Below are positions 1 to 8,099 of a DNA stretch of 64,000 nucleotides, piece by piece. A model generated the notes under the pieces. That model saw only the letters and a program-made list of their open reading frames with translations. It was not told where the DNA came from and made no database searches. Position 1 is the stretch's first letter; each line of letters begins with the position of its first letter. The stretch spans positions 186,001 through 250,000 of the forward strand of contig OZ245029.1 in NCBI GenBank assembly GCA_965223955.1, in the 5' to 3' direction. The position numbers and the translations under genes are program-made. The DNA is from Bin75 sp965223955. Its GTDB lineage: Bacteria; Nitrospirota; Nitrospiria; Nitrospirales; UBA8639.

Positions 1-1374
1 GATTCGACCATTGCCGGCTTTTCCAATCGCTGCGGTATCGCCGCCGACTATTGCCTTGCGGCCCCCGGGCAAGGGATCACGCTTGCCGGTTTCGGCCCCT
101 GCGAGATCAACGGTGTGGTCACTAACGGGTCCCGGTGTATCCGGGAGAGCGACGGTACCTCCTTTGCCGCGCCCATGGTCGCGGGCGGGCTGGCGGTGAT
201 GAAGCAGCTGTTCCGCGATCAACTCGCGAACACGGCGCTGGTCACCCGGCTGCTGGACACAGCCGACGACACAGGTACATACTCGAACCGAAGCGTCTAC
301 GGCCAAGGCAAAATGGATCTTGGTGCCGCCACCTCGCCCGTGGGAGTGCTGGAAGTCGTGCAAAGCACTCAGGTGGACGGCCCCGGCGTCGACTTACGCA
401 CGACCGGGATGCGGCCGGGTGCGGCGTTCGGCGACGGGCTCCAGCGCTCCTTCACCGGCCGGGAAATCGCCGCCTTTGATCGGCTCGGTGCCCCGTTCTG
501 GTTCGACCTCGGCAGGTTCGCCACGGCCGCGGCAGGCCCGTCGACGACGACGTGGTTGCGCGACTTCATGGCGCCTGCCGCCCCGGTATCCGGGGCCGGC
601 TTCGCGGGCAATGGATTCCGGACGGGTCGCAGTGCCGCTTTCGGTCAGTGGCGGCTGGGCTTTTCAGCGAGGCCGGCGGCAAGGGCGAGCCATCTCGCGC
701 TCGCCGAACGGACCCTGAACTTGACCTTTGCCCCCCAAAATGGCCTGTCCGTTGCCGCCTTCACCACGGAGGGCGTGTTCGGGCAGACGCCGACCTCGGG
801 CGCGACGCTCTCCTGGCGGCCGACCGGTTCTCCGCTGGGTCTGCGCGCCGGATGGATGGGGGAGCGGAAGACCCTGCTGGGCGGCGCGGCCCAAGGCGCC
901 TTCGGCAGCCTGGCGGCCGGGACTGCCTTTGTCGGGATCGAGGCGGAGACGGTTCTCGGTGGCTGGCGACTCGGCGCCAATGCGGAGAGCGGGACCGTCA
1001 GCCCGGCGGCCCGCGGGGGAGTCATCGACGCCATCTCGTCCCTGGCCACCAGCACGTTCACGCTCCATGCGAGTCGCCCGCTTGCCAATGCCGGCATCGT
1101 GCGTGTTTCCATCTCGCAGCCCTTGCGCGTCGAGCATGGGCAAGCCTCGCTCACCGTGCCTGCCGGTCGTACCAAAGCCGGCGACGTGGTGCAAAGCCTG
1201 GTGTCGGCCCCGCTCGCGCCGAGCGGCCGGCAAATCGACGTGGCGGTGCACTGGTATCAACCCCTGGCCATCGGCGAGCTACGCCTGGGCGCCGTGGCGA
1301 CTCACCAGCCCGGCCACCGCGCCACCGCAGGTCCCGAACTGACCCTGCTCTCAGGCTGGCGCTGGAATTTCTGA
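1..1374 (+). CDS. Subtilisin-like (S8) serine protease with outer-membrane-like C-terminal domain, 5' truncated by window edge
   Basis: The frame is open from base 1, so the N-terminus and the catalytic Asp and His lie outside the window. What is visible begins with the end of a peptidase S8 domain. The motif GTSFAAPMVAG, encoded near 157-190, contains the nucleophilic Ser. About 70 residues later the sequence becomes a roughly 320-residue Gly/Ala-rich region of alternating hydrophobic strands that ends in WRWNF, a terminal Phe typical of outer-membrane beta-barrels. I infer an autotransporter-like or surface-anchored protease; the barrel assignment rests on composition and the terminal Phe only. 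The gene ends with TGA at 1372-1374 and is followed directly by a repeat mosaic. An internal ATG at 115 exists but cannot be the start, because protease-domain sequence continues upstream of it. Confidence 0.85.
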   Translation, partial: DSTIAGFSNRCGIAADYCLAAPGQGITLAGFGPCEINGVVTNGSRCIRESDGTSFAAPMVAGGLAVMKQLFRDQLANTALVTRLLDTADDTGTYSNRSVYGQGKMDLGAATSPVGVLEVVQSTQVDGPGVDLRTTGMRPGAAFGDGLQRSFTGREIAAFDRLGAPFWFDLGRFATAAAGPSTTTWLRDFMAPAAPVSGAGFAGNGFRTGRSAAFGQWRLGFSARPAARASHLALAERTLNLTFAPQNGLSVAAFTTEGVFGQTPTSGATLSWRPTGSPLGLRAGWMGERKTLLGGAAQGAFGSLAAGTAFVGIEAETVLGGWRLGANAESGTVSPAARGGVIDAISSLATSTFTLHASRPLANAGIVRVSISQPLRVEHGQASLTVPAGRTKAGDVVQSLVSAPLAPSGRQIDVAVHWYQPLAIGELRLGAVATHQPGHRATAGPELTLLSGWRWNF

Positions 1375-2092
1375 GCGCTGGCGCAGCGTCGCGGGGTTTC
1401 GGCCCCGGGGCGCAGCCGCGCCCGCAGGCGCCCTCGAAATGGCGTGGCGATAAGATCGCGGGGGGACAACTGCCCCCTCTTCTGTAGCGGCGCCATCTCA
1501 TGGCGCTGTCCGTTGGCTGCATCGGCGGGGGGGACCAAGAGAGCGGGCCGCATGAGATGCGGCCCCTACACAATACAAAGACAAAGAAAAGACACTGGAT
1601 CCTTTACTTGAATGGATCCATTCTTTGACTGGATCCCCGATCAGGTCGGGGACAAGCGTCGAGGACAAGCGTCGAGGATGACAGAAGGAAAATTATGCGG
1701 CGGCTACACCTACGGAGAGGCCGCTGAAAACCAAGCATTGTCATTCCGAGCGTAGCGCCTGTCCTGAGTCTGTCGAAGGGAGGAATCTGCTTTGTCTCTC
1801 GCTGTCATCCCTGTATGTGTTCAGTCATTCGTTGACAGAATGAAGGAGCCAGCCACACCATGGTTGTCATTCTGAACGAAGTGAAGAATCTCTCGTTCAA
1901 ACACCGAACGCCAGGAAAAGCAGATCCTTCGCTTCGCTCAGGATGACAGATAAGGCGTGTTTGCGCAGAATGATAGCTCTCCCTCATGCAGGCGGAAACT
2001 GTCAACGAATGACTGAACCTTTACAATCCCCGACCTGATCGGGGATCCAGGTCTTATTGTCCAAGATGAGAGGAGGGGGAAGGCGGCGGCGA
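1375..2092. repeat. Gene-free mosaic of dispersed repeats
   Basis: No convincing gene. The stretch holds members of several families seen throughout the window: CATGAGATGCGGC hairpins near 1500-1565, a GGATCCCCGATCAGG / CGAGGATGACAG palindromic unit near 1600-1690, a TTCTGAACGAAGTGAAGAA unit near 1868-1890, a TGTATGTGTTCAGTCATTCG unit at about 1812-1840 and its inverse GTCAACGAATGACTGAAC near 1999-2016. Confidence 0.8.
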
Positions 2093-2877
2093 TTATCGGC
2101 GTTTCAGAAGCGCCGGGACGGTCACGGGAACATAGAGCAGGCACCCTACCAGACCCAGGAACCATTCGCCGATCCAGAAGGTCATGAACACGTTAAACAG
2201 CAGGACCCCGTAATAGAGCCCGCATCCGAGCAGCACGTCCCTGGCCGGGATGGTGTGAGGGGAAGTTCGGGCAACGTCCCGCTCCGGTCCAGCAGGCGGT
2301 ATCCCGTCATCGCAATCAAGCCCACCACGAACCACCCGGCGAAGTTGGCCAGGGGCACGCCGAAATACACGCCGGGGTCGGGATACCCGTAAATCTGCCC
2401 TAAAAACCATCGGTCCCCTCGAAGCGCCACCGGATCGATCACCACGTCGATCAACATGAACAACAGACACGTCAGGCCGATCACCGGCCAGGAGAGCGAC
2501 TCGCGTGCCAGCAACCGCCGTCCGGATTCCCGCGACGCGGGCTCGGCAGGCAAGAGCAACCAGAGTGCCAGGCAATAACTCGCATACAACAGAAACGTGA
2601 ACGACAACGAATCCATGAACGGAACATTGGCCAGATACAACTCCTCGCCCACGGTCGAACCCGTGTAGTAGTAATCGCCGAACGGGAAGCCGATACGGGT
2701 CGAGGAATATTCACAGACGAACGCCGTAAGCCACGTGATGCCGAACAGCGCGCCGGTGCGTTTCCAGCCCAACAACCGCGACGCGGCCACCAGCGCCACG
2801 GCCAAAAAGAAAAAGACGTAGGGCCGGAGCAGAAGGGTTTTCCACAACAGCAGGGGGACGTCCATGGGCAGGTTCAC
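2093..2877 (-). pseudogene. Carotenoid biosynthesis membrane protein (CruF/DUF422-like), frameshifted near its 3' end
   Basis: Residues 1-205 of the first frame (2877 down to about 2260) form a multi-pass membrane protein of the carotenoid biosynthesis family (PF04240, CruF-like hydratases), with motifs such as FPFGDYYYTG and LIDVVIDPVA. After TLPELP the frame becomes low-quality sequence ending at 2182. The neighbouring frame continues with ARDVLLGCGLYYGVLLFNV and WIGEWFLGL to a stop at 2093-2095, which is the expected final transmembrane segment. One indel between about 2240 and 2275 therefore splits the gene. It may be a real mutation or a sequencing or assembly error. Neighbours hpnA and ispA fit a terpenoid context. 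The enzyme would act in the inner membrane on an acyclic carotenoid; the substrate is not evident from sequence. Confidence 0.7.
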
Positions 2878-3434
2878 TTAGTCACGCCTTTCTCTTCCGC
2901 CATTGATACGAAATTCCCAACAGCAACCCGAAGCTGTCATTCTGAACGAAGTGCCTGTCCTGAGTACGCCCTGAGTTTTGCGAAGGGTCTTTCGAAGGAA
3001 AGAATCTCTCCTCAACTACCGAACGTTTCAACTACGAGATCCTTCGCTTCGCTCAGGATGACCAGTCTGGTGTTTTGTGCCGGATGACCACGCTGGCGGC
3101 TACAACTGCAAAAGACAAAGGCTCTGGATCCTTTTCCTGATTGGATCCCCGATCAGGTCGGGGACAAGCGTCGGGAATTGTATGTGTTCAGTCATTCGTC
3201 GACACAATGGGGGCTGACCACAAACGGGGAATCCGAAAAGCAGGGCTGTCTTTTTCCTCCCCTTTGTAAGGGGAGGGTAGGTGGGGTAGAGCCACCCGTC
3301 CATGGAGCACGAGGGTTCGCCATCCTGGGCACGGATTCTACCTCCCCTCACCCCTCCTTACAAAGGAGGGGAAAATTGTCAACAAATTACTGAACACATA
3401 CAAGGATGACAGAAGGGAAAAGGGCGCATCGCCA
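2878..3434. repeat. Gene-free mosaic of dispersed repeats
   Basis: No gene seen. It contains a CCTGAGCGAAGCGAAGGATC-type unit near 3040-3060, a GATTGGATCCCCGATCAGG palindromic unit near 3138-3170, TGTATGTGTTCAGTCATTCG at 3180-3199, and the long paired family CCCCTCCTTTGTAAGG / CTTACAAAGGAGGGG at about 3255-3375. Confidence 0.8.
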
Positions 3435-4421
3435 TTACGCATACCGGTGATCCCGAAACCATTTGACTGCTTTTTCCAGGGCTACTTCCGGCGGGGTTTG
3501 GGGTAACTCCAGGTCTCGAATGGCTTTGGAGCAATCGTAGTGCATCACGTACTTGGCCATGCGAACGCCGTCGAGCGGAATGCGCGGGGTTCGATGCGTC
3601 ACGTAATCCGCCATCCACTTGTTGACGTGGGCCAGGGGCAGGACCAACCCCCGGGGGAGTTTCAGCTTCGGCATCCTGACGCCAGTCAACGTGCTCAGGA
3701 TCTCAAACACCTCTTTCAGCATCAGGTTGCGACACCCCAGGATGTACCGCTCACCCACGCGCCCGCGCTCCATGGCCCGGACGTGGCCGACAGCCACGTC
3801 ATCCACGTCGATGAGATTCATGCCGGTTTCAACATAGGCCACCATGCGCCCCTTCATAAAATCGACCACGATCTGCCCCGTCGGGGTCGGCTTCACGTCC
3901 CACACTCCCACCGGCGCCGAGGGGTTCACGATCACCACGGGCAACCCCGCTTCCGCCGCCTGCAGGACCTCCTGCTCGGCCAGATATTTGGAGCGTTTAT
4001 AATCCCCGGCCATCTGCGCCAGGGACACCGGGGTCTCTTCCGTGCCCGGCCCCCCGCCTTCGGGCAACCCGATCGCGCCGATCGTACTCGTATACACGAC
4101 ACGATCAACGTCCGACTCGCGCGCCGCGGCCAGTAACGCCCTGGTGCCCTCGACGTTCACCGTGTAGAACACGGAAGGATCGCGCGCCCACAGGGCATAA
4201 TGCGCCGCCACGTGATACACCTGCCGGCAGCCGTGCAGCGCCGCCCGAAGCGACACCGCGTCGCACAAATCGCCGGGCACGGTTTCAATCGCCAACCCGT
4301 CCAGCGCCTGCCGGTCTGCGCCGGGCCGGACCAATCCCCTGACCTCCGTGCCCGCCCGGACCAACGCCCGCGCCACGGCAGACCCGATAAACCCCGTGAC
4401 CCCTGTGACCAAGGCTTTCAT
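3435..4421 (-). CDS. hpnA: Hopanoid-associated NAD-dependent sugar epimerase (HpnA-like)
   Basis: A 328-residue extended short-chain dehydrogenase/reductase. The N-terminal nucleotide-binding motif is TGVTGFIG (residues 6-13). The catalytic YxxxK lies in GDYKRSKYLAEQ around residue 145, and the mid-protein segment NPSAPVGVWDVKPTPTG is characteristic of the HpnA group. HpnA proteins act on nucleotide-sugar or sugar substrates during hopanoid side-chain modification in the cytosol; the exact substrate is not readable here. I start at the ATG at 4421 because the fold begins there. The frame is open upstream to 4589, but that extension (TPPYKGGES and so on) is translated dispersed repeat. The neighbours are a carotenoid gene and, beyond the IS1595 transposon, ispA, so this is a split terpenoid neighbourhood. 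Confidence 0.85.
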   Translation of the reverse strand: MKALVTGVTGFIGSAVARALVRAGTEVRGLVRPGADRQALDGLAIETVPGDLCDAVSLRAALHGCRQVYHVAAHYALWARDPSVFYTVNVEGTRALLAAARESDVDRVVYTSTIGAIGLPEGGGPGTEETPVSLAQMAGDYKRSKYLAEQEVLQAAEAGLPVVIVNPSAPVGVWDVKPTPTGQIVVDFMKGRMVAYVETGMNLIDVDDVAVGHVRAMERGRVGERYILGCRNLMLKEVFEILSTLTGVRMPKLKLPRGLVLPLAHVNKWMADYVTHRTPRIPLDGVRMAKYVMHYDCSKAIRDLELPQTPPEVALEKAVKWFRDHRYA

Positions 4422-4628
4422 GATGTTGAAAATGGAACCGGCGCGCCTGCGGAGAGATTCCTCGCCTTGCTCGGAATTGTAAATGTTCAGTAATTCGCTG
4501 ACAATTTGCGTCCAGCTTTCCCCTCCTTTGTAAGGAGGGGTGCAGGGGAGGTAGAGTCTGTGGCTAGGCCGTGAGACCCCTTGCCCCATGGTCAGACGCT
4601 TCTACCCCACCTGGCCTCCCCTTACAAA

Positions 4629-4650
4629 GGGAATTATATACTAGAATAAA
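4629..4650 (+). repeat. Left terminal inverted repeat of the IS1595 transposon
   Basis: 22 bp, perfect match to the reverse complement of 8078-8099. It is preceded by the target duplication CTTACAAA. Confidence 0.9.
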
Positions 4651-4686
4651 ATACGGTAGGCGACCGAAGGATTGGGCTAACTATTT

Positions 4687-5439
4687 CTAATCATTAGATT
4701 TGTCAGGAGATGGTGTGTCAGGGGCACTGACTTCTGCTTTTTCTAGATTGTCTTTATATGCCCCAAAGTATTCCATAAGAGGGGATACTTGGGATTCGTG
4801 CTGGCTGATTTCGTCGCCTGACAAATATCTCGCAATTCTTTTGCCAGCCCTTGATTCCAAAATGGCCATCTGAATAGGAGGACTGACGGGAGATGGACAT
4901 ATTTCAATAGTGAGATTCAGCACCCATATAGCGGCGAATATTCCATCTTCTCGACTGGGAGGCCCACGCCTCCAAAACGTCTTCCGTGCAACGCCAAGCA
5001 ATGTGTCGGCCACTAATTGACCGGAACCCATAGACACATACCAAGAATCATCTTTTTTTAATTCTGGCTGCAAACTAGGATATTCGAATTCGCACAGTTC
5101 AGCTTTTTGTTTGTTAGGAAAGGTAACTAAGGCTCCGTATGAAAGTGGCGCATTGGTGCTGGTAAAATTTTTGAGGGCCTCATGGGAAATGATCCTGGCA
5201 ATTTCTACGGGAGCCTTTGAGACAAAGTGGCGATTTTCCCAAAGATCAGAGACGACACCAACAAAGCGCTGGCCTAGTCCTAGAGACCCAGTTCCAGCAA
5301 CTATAATTTGATCATCTATAATGGAGATTTTTCGGGCAGGATGTTCTACGGTATAACTGTTACCAACTACGGTTGATACAGCAGAATCGCTACCAATAAT
5401 GACCGCATCCTCACACCTTACACCAACCAAAACAGTCAC
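4687..5439 (-). CDS. Stand-alone proteasome-like Ntn-hydrolase (passenger gene)
   Basis: A 250-residue protein starting at GTG 5439 with the sequence (M)TVLVGVRCEDAVIIGSDSA. If the initiator Met is removed, Thr1 becomes the N-terminal nucleophile, Asp17 falls in GSDSA exactly as in 20S beta subunits, and Lys36 in ARKIS sits where Lys33 is expected. A GTGSLG turn follows. No propeptide is present. The family hydrolyses peptide bonds with an N-terminal Thr; whether this protein forms rings or cleaves proteins is unknown. The C-terminal tail is acidic and Pro/Ser-rich. It is the second gene of a two-gene operon, 2 nt after the YwgA-like gene, inside the IS1595 transposon. It differs from HslV by lacking an HslU partner. 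The fold call is firm, the cellular role open. Confidence 0.75.
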   Translation of the reverse strand: MTVLVGVRCEDAVIIGSDSAVSTVVGNSYTVEHPARKISIIDDQIIVAGTGSLGLGQRFVGVVSDLWENRHFVSKAPVEIARIISHEALKNFTSTNAPLSYGALVTFPNKQKAELCEFEYPSLQPELKKDDSWYVSMGSGQLVADTLLGVARKTFWRRGPPSREDGIFAAIWVLNLTIEICPSPVSPPIQMAILESRAGKRIARYLSGDEISQHESQVSPLMEYFGAYKDNLEKAEVSAPDTPSPDKSND

Positions 5440-5441
5440 GG

Positions 5442-5888
5442 CTAAGACCTAAAAACACTATTGATTTTCATTTCAGGGTAGGCTTTGTATATGGAGGTAA
5501 CTAATGTCGTGAAGGAATGTTTTTGGACGAATTTGGAGACTTCGCCAATATACTGCTGAATATGTTCTGAGAATTCCTTAAACTGAGATTTGCCAACTTC
5601 AAATCCTGATGCCGTAAGAGCATACCTTCGGGTCGCGCCGAATCCACAAATGGTAGCAAGACCCTTGTCTGACAATCTCTTAATTTCTTCATAAACATTT
5701 GGGTCAAATGGACCGTAATCATGTGGCTCAAAATTGAAATGTGGCCCACCTATTTGCTCTCCCAAATTTCGATCAAGAAGAAAAAACATCTTTTGGACCT
5801 GAACTGGCGAAAACTCATTGGAATGACCCGATGCCATTGCCGCAAGAACAATCTTGTCCTTTTTATCTATCGCCGCGTTTCCGTCCAT
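5442..5888 (-). CDS. YwgA-like winged-helix protein (passenger gene)
   Basis: 148 residues. The segment SPVQVQKMFFLLDRNLG...NFEPHDYGPFDPNVYEEIKRL, followed by a RRYALTASGFE wing, resembles YwgA-type and Panacea/SocA-like proteins, in which a winged-helix fold precedes a helical part. Such proteins often act as the sensor or antitoxin half of two-gene modules. It is the first gene of the operon with the Ntn-hydrolase and has its own near-consensus sigma-70 promoter (5945-5973) about 57 bases upstream of the ATG. The AT-rich composition matches the rest of the transposon cargo. I infer that this protein controls or recruits substrates for the hydrolase; nothing in the sequence proves that. Confidence 0.6.
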   Translation of the reverse strand: MDGNAAIDKKDKIVLAAMASGHSNEFSPVQVQKMFFLLDRNLGEQIGGPHFNFEPHDYGPFDPNVYEEIKRLSDKGLATICGFGATRRYALTASGFEVGKSQFKEFSEHIQQYIGEVSKFVQKHSFTTLVTSIYKAYPEMKINSVFRS

Positions 5889-5944
5889 TGCCTGAGTCCT
5901 CCCACAAAGGCGTTAAAGCACACTTATCCCTTCGTACGACAAAT

Positions 5945-5973
5945 ATTATAGGCAGCGGCCCAATAAGTGTCAA
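5945..5973 (-). promoter_or_regulatory. Consensus sigma-70 promoter for the YwgA-like/Ntn-hydrolase operon
   Basis: On the minus strand TTGACA (5973-5968) and TATAAT (5950-5945) are separated by exactly 17 bp. The predicted start lies about 50 nt upstream of the ATG at 5888. Both hexamers match the consensus perfectly, which implies strong unregulated transcription of the cargo operon unless a repressor acts. Confidence 0.8.
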
Positions 5974-6053
5974 GTTTCTCGACAATGAATATCGCTATCA
6001 AAGTATACCTGTCAAATCAGGTGGAGACGTTCGTGAATAAGAAATGCTCGGCA

Positions 6054-6962
6054 CTAAGAACGAGTTGCTGGTAAGCTCCGGCGGGCCTGTTTGCGTGTTA
6101 TCCGAGGTCTTAGTTGGCGCTCACGTTGTGGAGCGGGCAACGCCGTAATTCGATCCAGGTAGGGTACGGCTTCGGGGCAGCGGTCTTCAAAGTACTTCCT
6201 TGACCTGTTTGGTATCCAATCATTGTTAATGTATTCTCGGTAGGCCGGTAGATATTCAATCGGATACAATTTCGCTTGTACAATGGGTCTCGACCGATCA
6301 ACAAATTCATGATCATACGTTGGAAGTGCCTCCGTATCGACTCCCCGCTTGCGCAAATATTTACAGAATCCAAGGCCGGTCGAAATGTCTACCATGACGT
6401 TATCGGGAAGGACTACCCCACACTCCTCTAATGGAGCATGCAAGTTCAAATACGTTTCATTGAGCATCGAGAAAGAGTCGTAAGGAATCTTTTTCCGGTT
6501 CTTGATAAAACGCTTGACGTGATCGGGCATGTAGCTTTTGACAATCCCGCTCATCCAGTCAAAGACCCACTTGGTCACTTGAACAGAAAACTCTGGTGAC
6601 AGCCATTGCGCTACGTGAATTGCCACTTGTGGATGAACCCACGTTCCTTGTTCGAGGCGGTCCCCGCGTCCTCTAGTTATCTGAACAAGGTTAGATGTAG
6701 GAATTCCTACATCTAAGGAAAGAGCCTGTATGAACGCTTTTGTTTGTTGATTTTGATAGTATGTGCCAAATCGTTTCCCTGCTTTCTGGCACAACGATGT
6801 CACGTTGACATACCCATCATGTGGACGCTGTAGAACAATTCCCCCTTCTATTTTATGCTCAATGAATAGATGTTGTTGTCCATCGAGCGCCAGCCGTGTT
6901 TTCTTTCGTATTTTTGGATTGTCAGGTGCAGCCACCCGCTGGACGATTTCTTCAAAGTCCAT
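6054..6962 (-). CDS. KilA-N domain protein (passenger gene)
   Basis: A 302-residue protein. Residues about 35-150 carry a KilA-N domain: DGYVNVTSLCQKAGKRFGTY, then TWVHPQVAIHVAQWLSPEFS and VTKWVFDWMSG. KilA-N is a DNA-binding domain of phages and large DNA viruses, often found in antirepressors. The C-terminal 150 residues (YPIEYLPAYREYINNDW, then a basic RKQARRSLPATRS tail) resemble no domain I can name. It lies directly downstream of the IS1595 transposase on the same strand, so it may be co-transcribed with it. A perfect 26-bp palindrome (6691-6716) lies inside the coding sequence, and related palindromes lie just upstream of its start. This suggests autoregulation by the gene product. Confidence 0.8.
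   Translation of the reverse strand: MDFEEIVQRVAAPDNPKIRKKTRLALDGQQHLFIEHKIEGGIVLQRPHDGYVNVTSLCQKAGKRFGTYYQNQQTKAFIQALSLDVGIPTSNLVQITRGRGDRLEQGTWVHPQVAIHVAQWLSPEFSVQVTKWVFDWMSGIVKSYMPDHVKRFIKNRKKIPYDSFSMLNETYLNLHAPLEECGVVLPDNVMVDISTGLGFCKYLRKRGVDTEALPTYDHEFVDRSRPIVQAKLYPIEYLPAYREYINNDWIPNRSRKYFEDRCPEAVPYLDRITALPAPQRERQLRPRITRKQARRSLPATRS
6691..6716. promoter_or_regulatory. Perfect 26-bp palindrome inside the KilA-N gene
   Basis: Perfect dyad of the form TTAGA-N4-GGAATTCC-N4-TCTAA. It encodes the LDVGIPTSN part of the KilA-N protein. The same arrangement recurs at 7036-7063 with different N4 bases, so sequence-specific binding is more likely than chance. Confidence 0.6.
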
Positions 6963-6975
6963 GTACCCTCCTCCC

Positions 6976-7024
6976 CCGAAACCCTGATATGGGTTTCGGT
7001 AAAACCCGAAACGGGAATTCCCGT
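6976..7024. promoter_or_regulatory. Cluster of inverted repeats upstream of the KilA-N gene
   Basis: CCGAAACCC and GGGTTTCGG form a perfect 9-bp inverted repeat around TGATAT (6976-6999). A further CCCGAAAC half-site follows at 7005-7012, and a 14-bp perfect palindrome ACGGGAATTCCCGT lies at 7011-7024. The cluster begins 14 bp upstream of the KilA-N start codon, where an operator or leader hairpin would sit. Confidence 0.55.
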
Positions 7025-7035
7025 AACGGTCAAAT

Positions 7036-7063
7036 CTTAGAAATGGGAATTCCCATTTCTAAG
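7036..7063. promoter_or_regulatory. Perfect 28-bp palindrome between transposase and KilA-N genes
   Basis: Perfect dyad C-TTAGA-N4-GGAATTCC-N4-TCTAA-G centred at 7049.5, immediately 3' of the transposase stop codon at 7072. It shares TTAGA, GGAATTCC and TCTAA with the palindrome inside the KilA-N gene. A transcription terminator is less likely because there is no T-run. Confidence 0.6.
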
Positions 7064-7071
7064 CCGGTCTT

Positions 7072-8004
7072 CTAACACGATGGTCCCTTTGTCAATGTCA
7101 CATAAGACAACCGCTTGTCCACGCTCAGGTGACATAACGTCGTGATCCGCTCCATCAGCATATTCTTTACACACCCCTCATTCAACCGGAAGGTAGCCTC
7201 GTTCACGTATCGTGGCAAATGCTTGAGGCTGACATGATGATGCCTCCCGACTAAGGATCGTTTCAAGACCGCCCACACACTTTCAATCCCGTTCGTATGG
7301 GCCAGCCCTTTCACGTATTCATTGGCCGAATGATTAACGGCTTGGTGTTGGTAGTCCTGTCCCTCAATCCCACGATAGGCTCCGTGGTCGTCCGTGTAGA
7401 GGGTACTGCCTTTTTCAACGTTCTGCTCAATCTCATTCCACAACGTCGTCCGGTCTGTGCCTCGGACTGGTTTTGCCACCGTCTTGCCTCCACGTTGACG
7501 CATGCCCAGGATAGCTTGCTTCCCTTCCGTGCCGACGGTCTTCTTCGGTTTCTTGGATTGGTGTTTGTTTTTCGCCTTCCCACCAATATACGTTTCATCA
7601 ATTTCAATAACTCCGTTCAACGGTCCTTGATCGCCCCCGCAAGCCTCCTTGATCCGATGGAGCAGGTGCCAAGCCGATTTTTGTGTGATCCCCAGTTCCT
7701 TGGAGAGTTGAAGGGAGGACACACCTTTCCGAGCCACGGAGATTTTATGCATGGCATAGAGCCACATCCGTACGGGAAGTGGGCTGGAGTGCATGATGGT
7801 ATTCACCTTGCAAGTGAATTGTTTCCGACAGTTCCGGCAATGGTAGAAATGTTGACGGGTTTTATGGGGATACGTATGCTGATCGGAACAATGAGGACAG
7901 GTCCGACCCTGCTTCCATCTAACGGATTCAAAGAACGTGACGGCTTTATCTTCGGTATCAAACTTGGAAAGAAATTCAAATTCGCTGATCGTAACTTTGG
8001 GCAT
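7072..8004 (-). CDS. IS1595-family transposase (ISXO2-like)
   Basis: 310 residues. An N-terminal zinc ribbon (CPHCSDQHTYPHKT...CRNCRKQF, residues about 36-62) is followed by a helix-turn-helix stretch (SVARKGVSSLQLSKELGIT). The ISXO2-like catalytic domain follows, with Asp in IEIDETYIGGK, Asp in TLYTDDHGAY and the C-terminal HTNGIESVWAVLKR block typical of the family. The length is full for an IS1595 transposase and there is no frameshift, so the enzyme is probably active. Its start lies 73 bp inside the right inverted repeat. Cargo lies on the 3' side of the transposase, an arrangement also seen with the two degraded transposase ends at 21310 and 25001. Confidence 0.92.
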   Translation of the reverse strand: MPKVTISEFEFLSKFDTEDKAVTFFESVRWKQGRTCPHCSDQHTYPHKTRQHFYHCRNCRKQFTCKVNTIMHSSPLPVRMWLYAMHKISVARKGVSSLQLSKELGITQKSAWHLLHRIKEACGGDQGPLNGVIEIDETYIGGKAKNKHQSKKPKKTVGTEGKQAILGMRQRGGKTVAKPVRGTDRTTLWNEIEQNVEKGSTLYTDDHGAYRGIEGQDYQHQAVNHSANEYVKGLAHTNGIESVWAVLKRSLVGRHHHVSLKHLPRYVNEATFRLNEGCVKNMLMERITTLCHLSVDKRLSYVTLTKGPSC

Positions 8005-8077
8005 GGACCTGACTCCTTCCGTTTATTTGTGATGCACATAGTGTACTTAAATAAACAGGAAGAGTCAATGGTAAATG

Positions 8078-8099
8078 TTTATTCTAGTATATAATTCCC
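8078..8099 (-). repeat. Right terminal inverted repeat of the IS1595 transposon
   Basis: 22 bp, reverse complement of 4629-4650, followed by the target duplication CTTACAAA at 8100-8107. Confidence 0.9.

Larger units (their letters stand above)
4629..8099. mobile_element. Complete IS1595-family transposon with passenger genes (3471 bp)
   Basis: Both ends can be placed exactly. A 22-bp perfect terminal inverted repeat beginning GGGAATTATATACTAGAA lies at 4629-4650, with its reverse complement at 8078-8099. The element is bounded by CTTACAAA at 4621-4628 and again at 8100-8107, an 8-bp direct duplication, which is the target-duplication length known for IS1595. Removing the element restores an ordinary CCCCTTACAAAGGGGAGG dispersed repeat. 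Inside, from right to left and all on the minus strand, are the transposase (7072-8004), a KilA-N protein (6054-6962), a YwgA-like protein (5442-5888) and a proteasome-like Ntn-hydrolase (4687-5439). Cargo is clearly AT-richer than the flanking chromosome. IS1595 elements with passenger genes are known; this cargo set is not one I recognise. Confidence 0.9.

Noticed and set aside
7036..7063. Palindrome as a rho-independent terminator of the transposase gene
   Set aside because: No T-run follows on either strand, and the same design recurs inside the KilA-N coding sequence.
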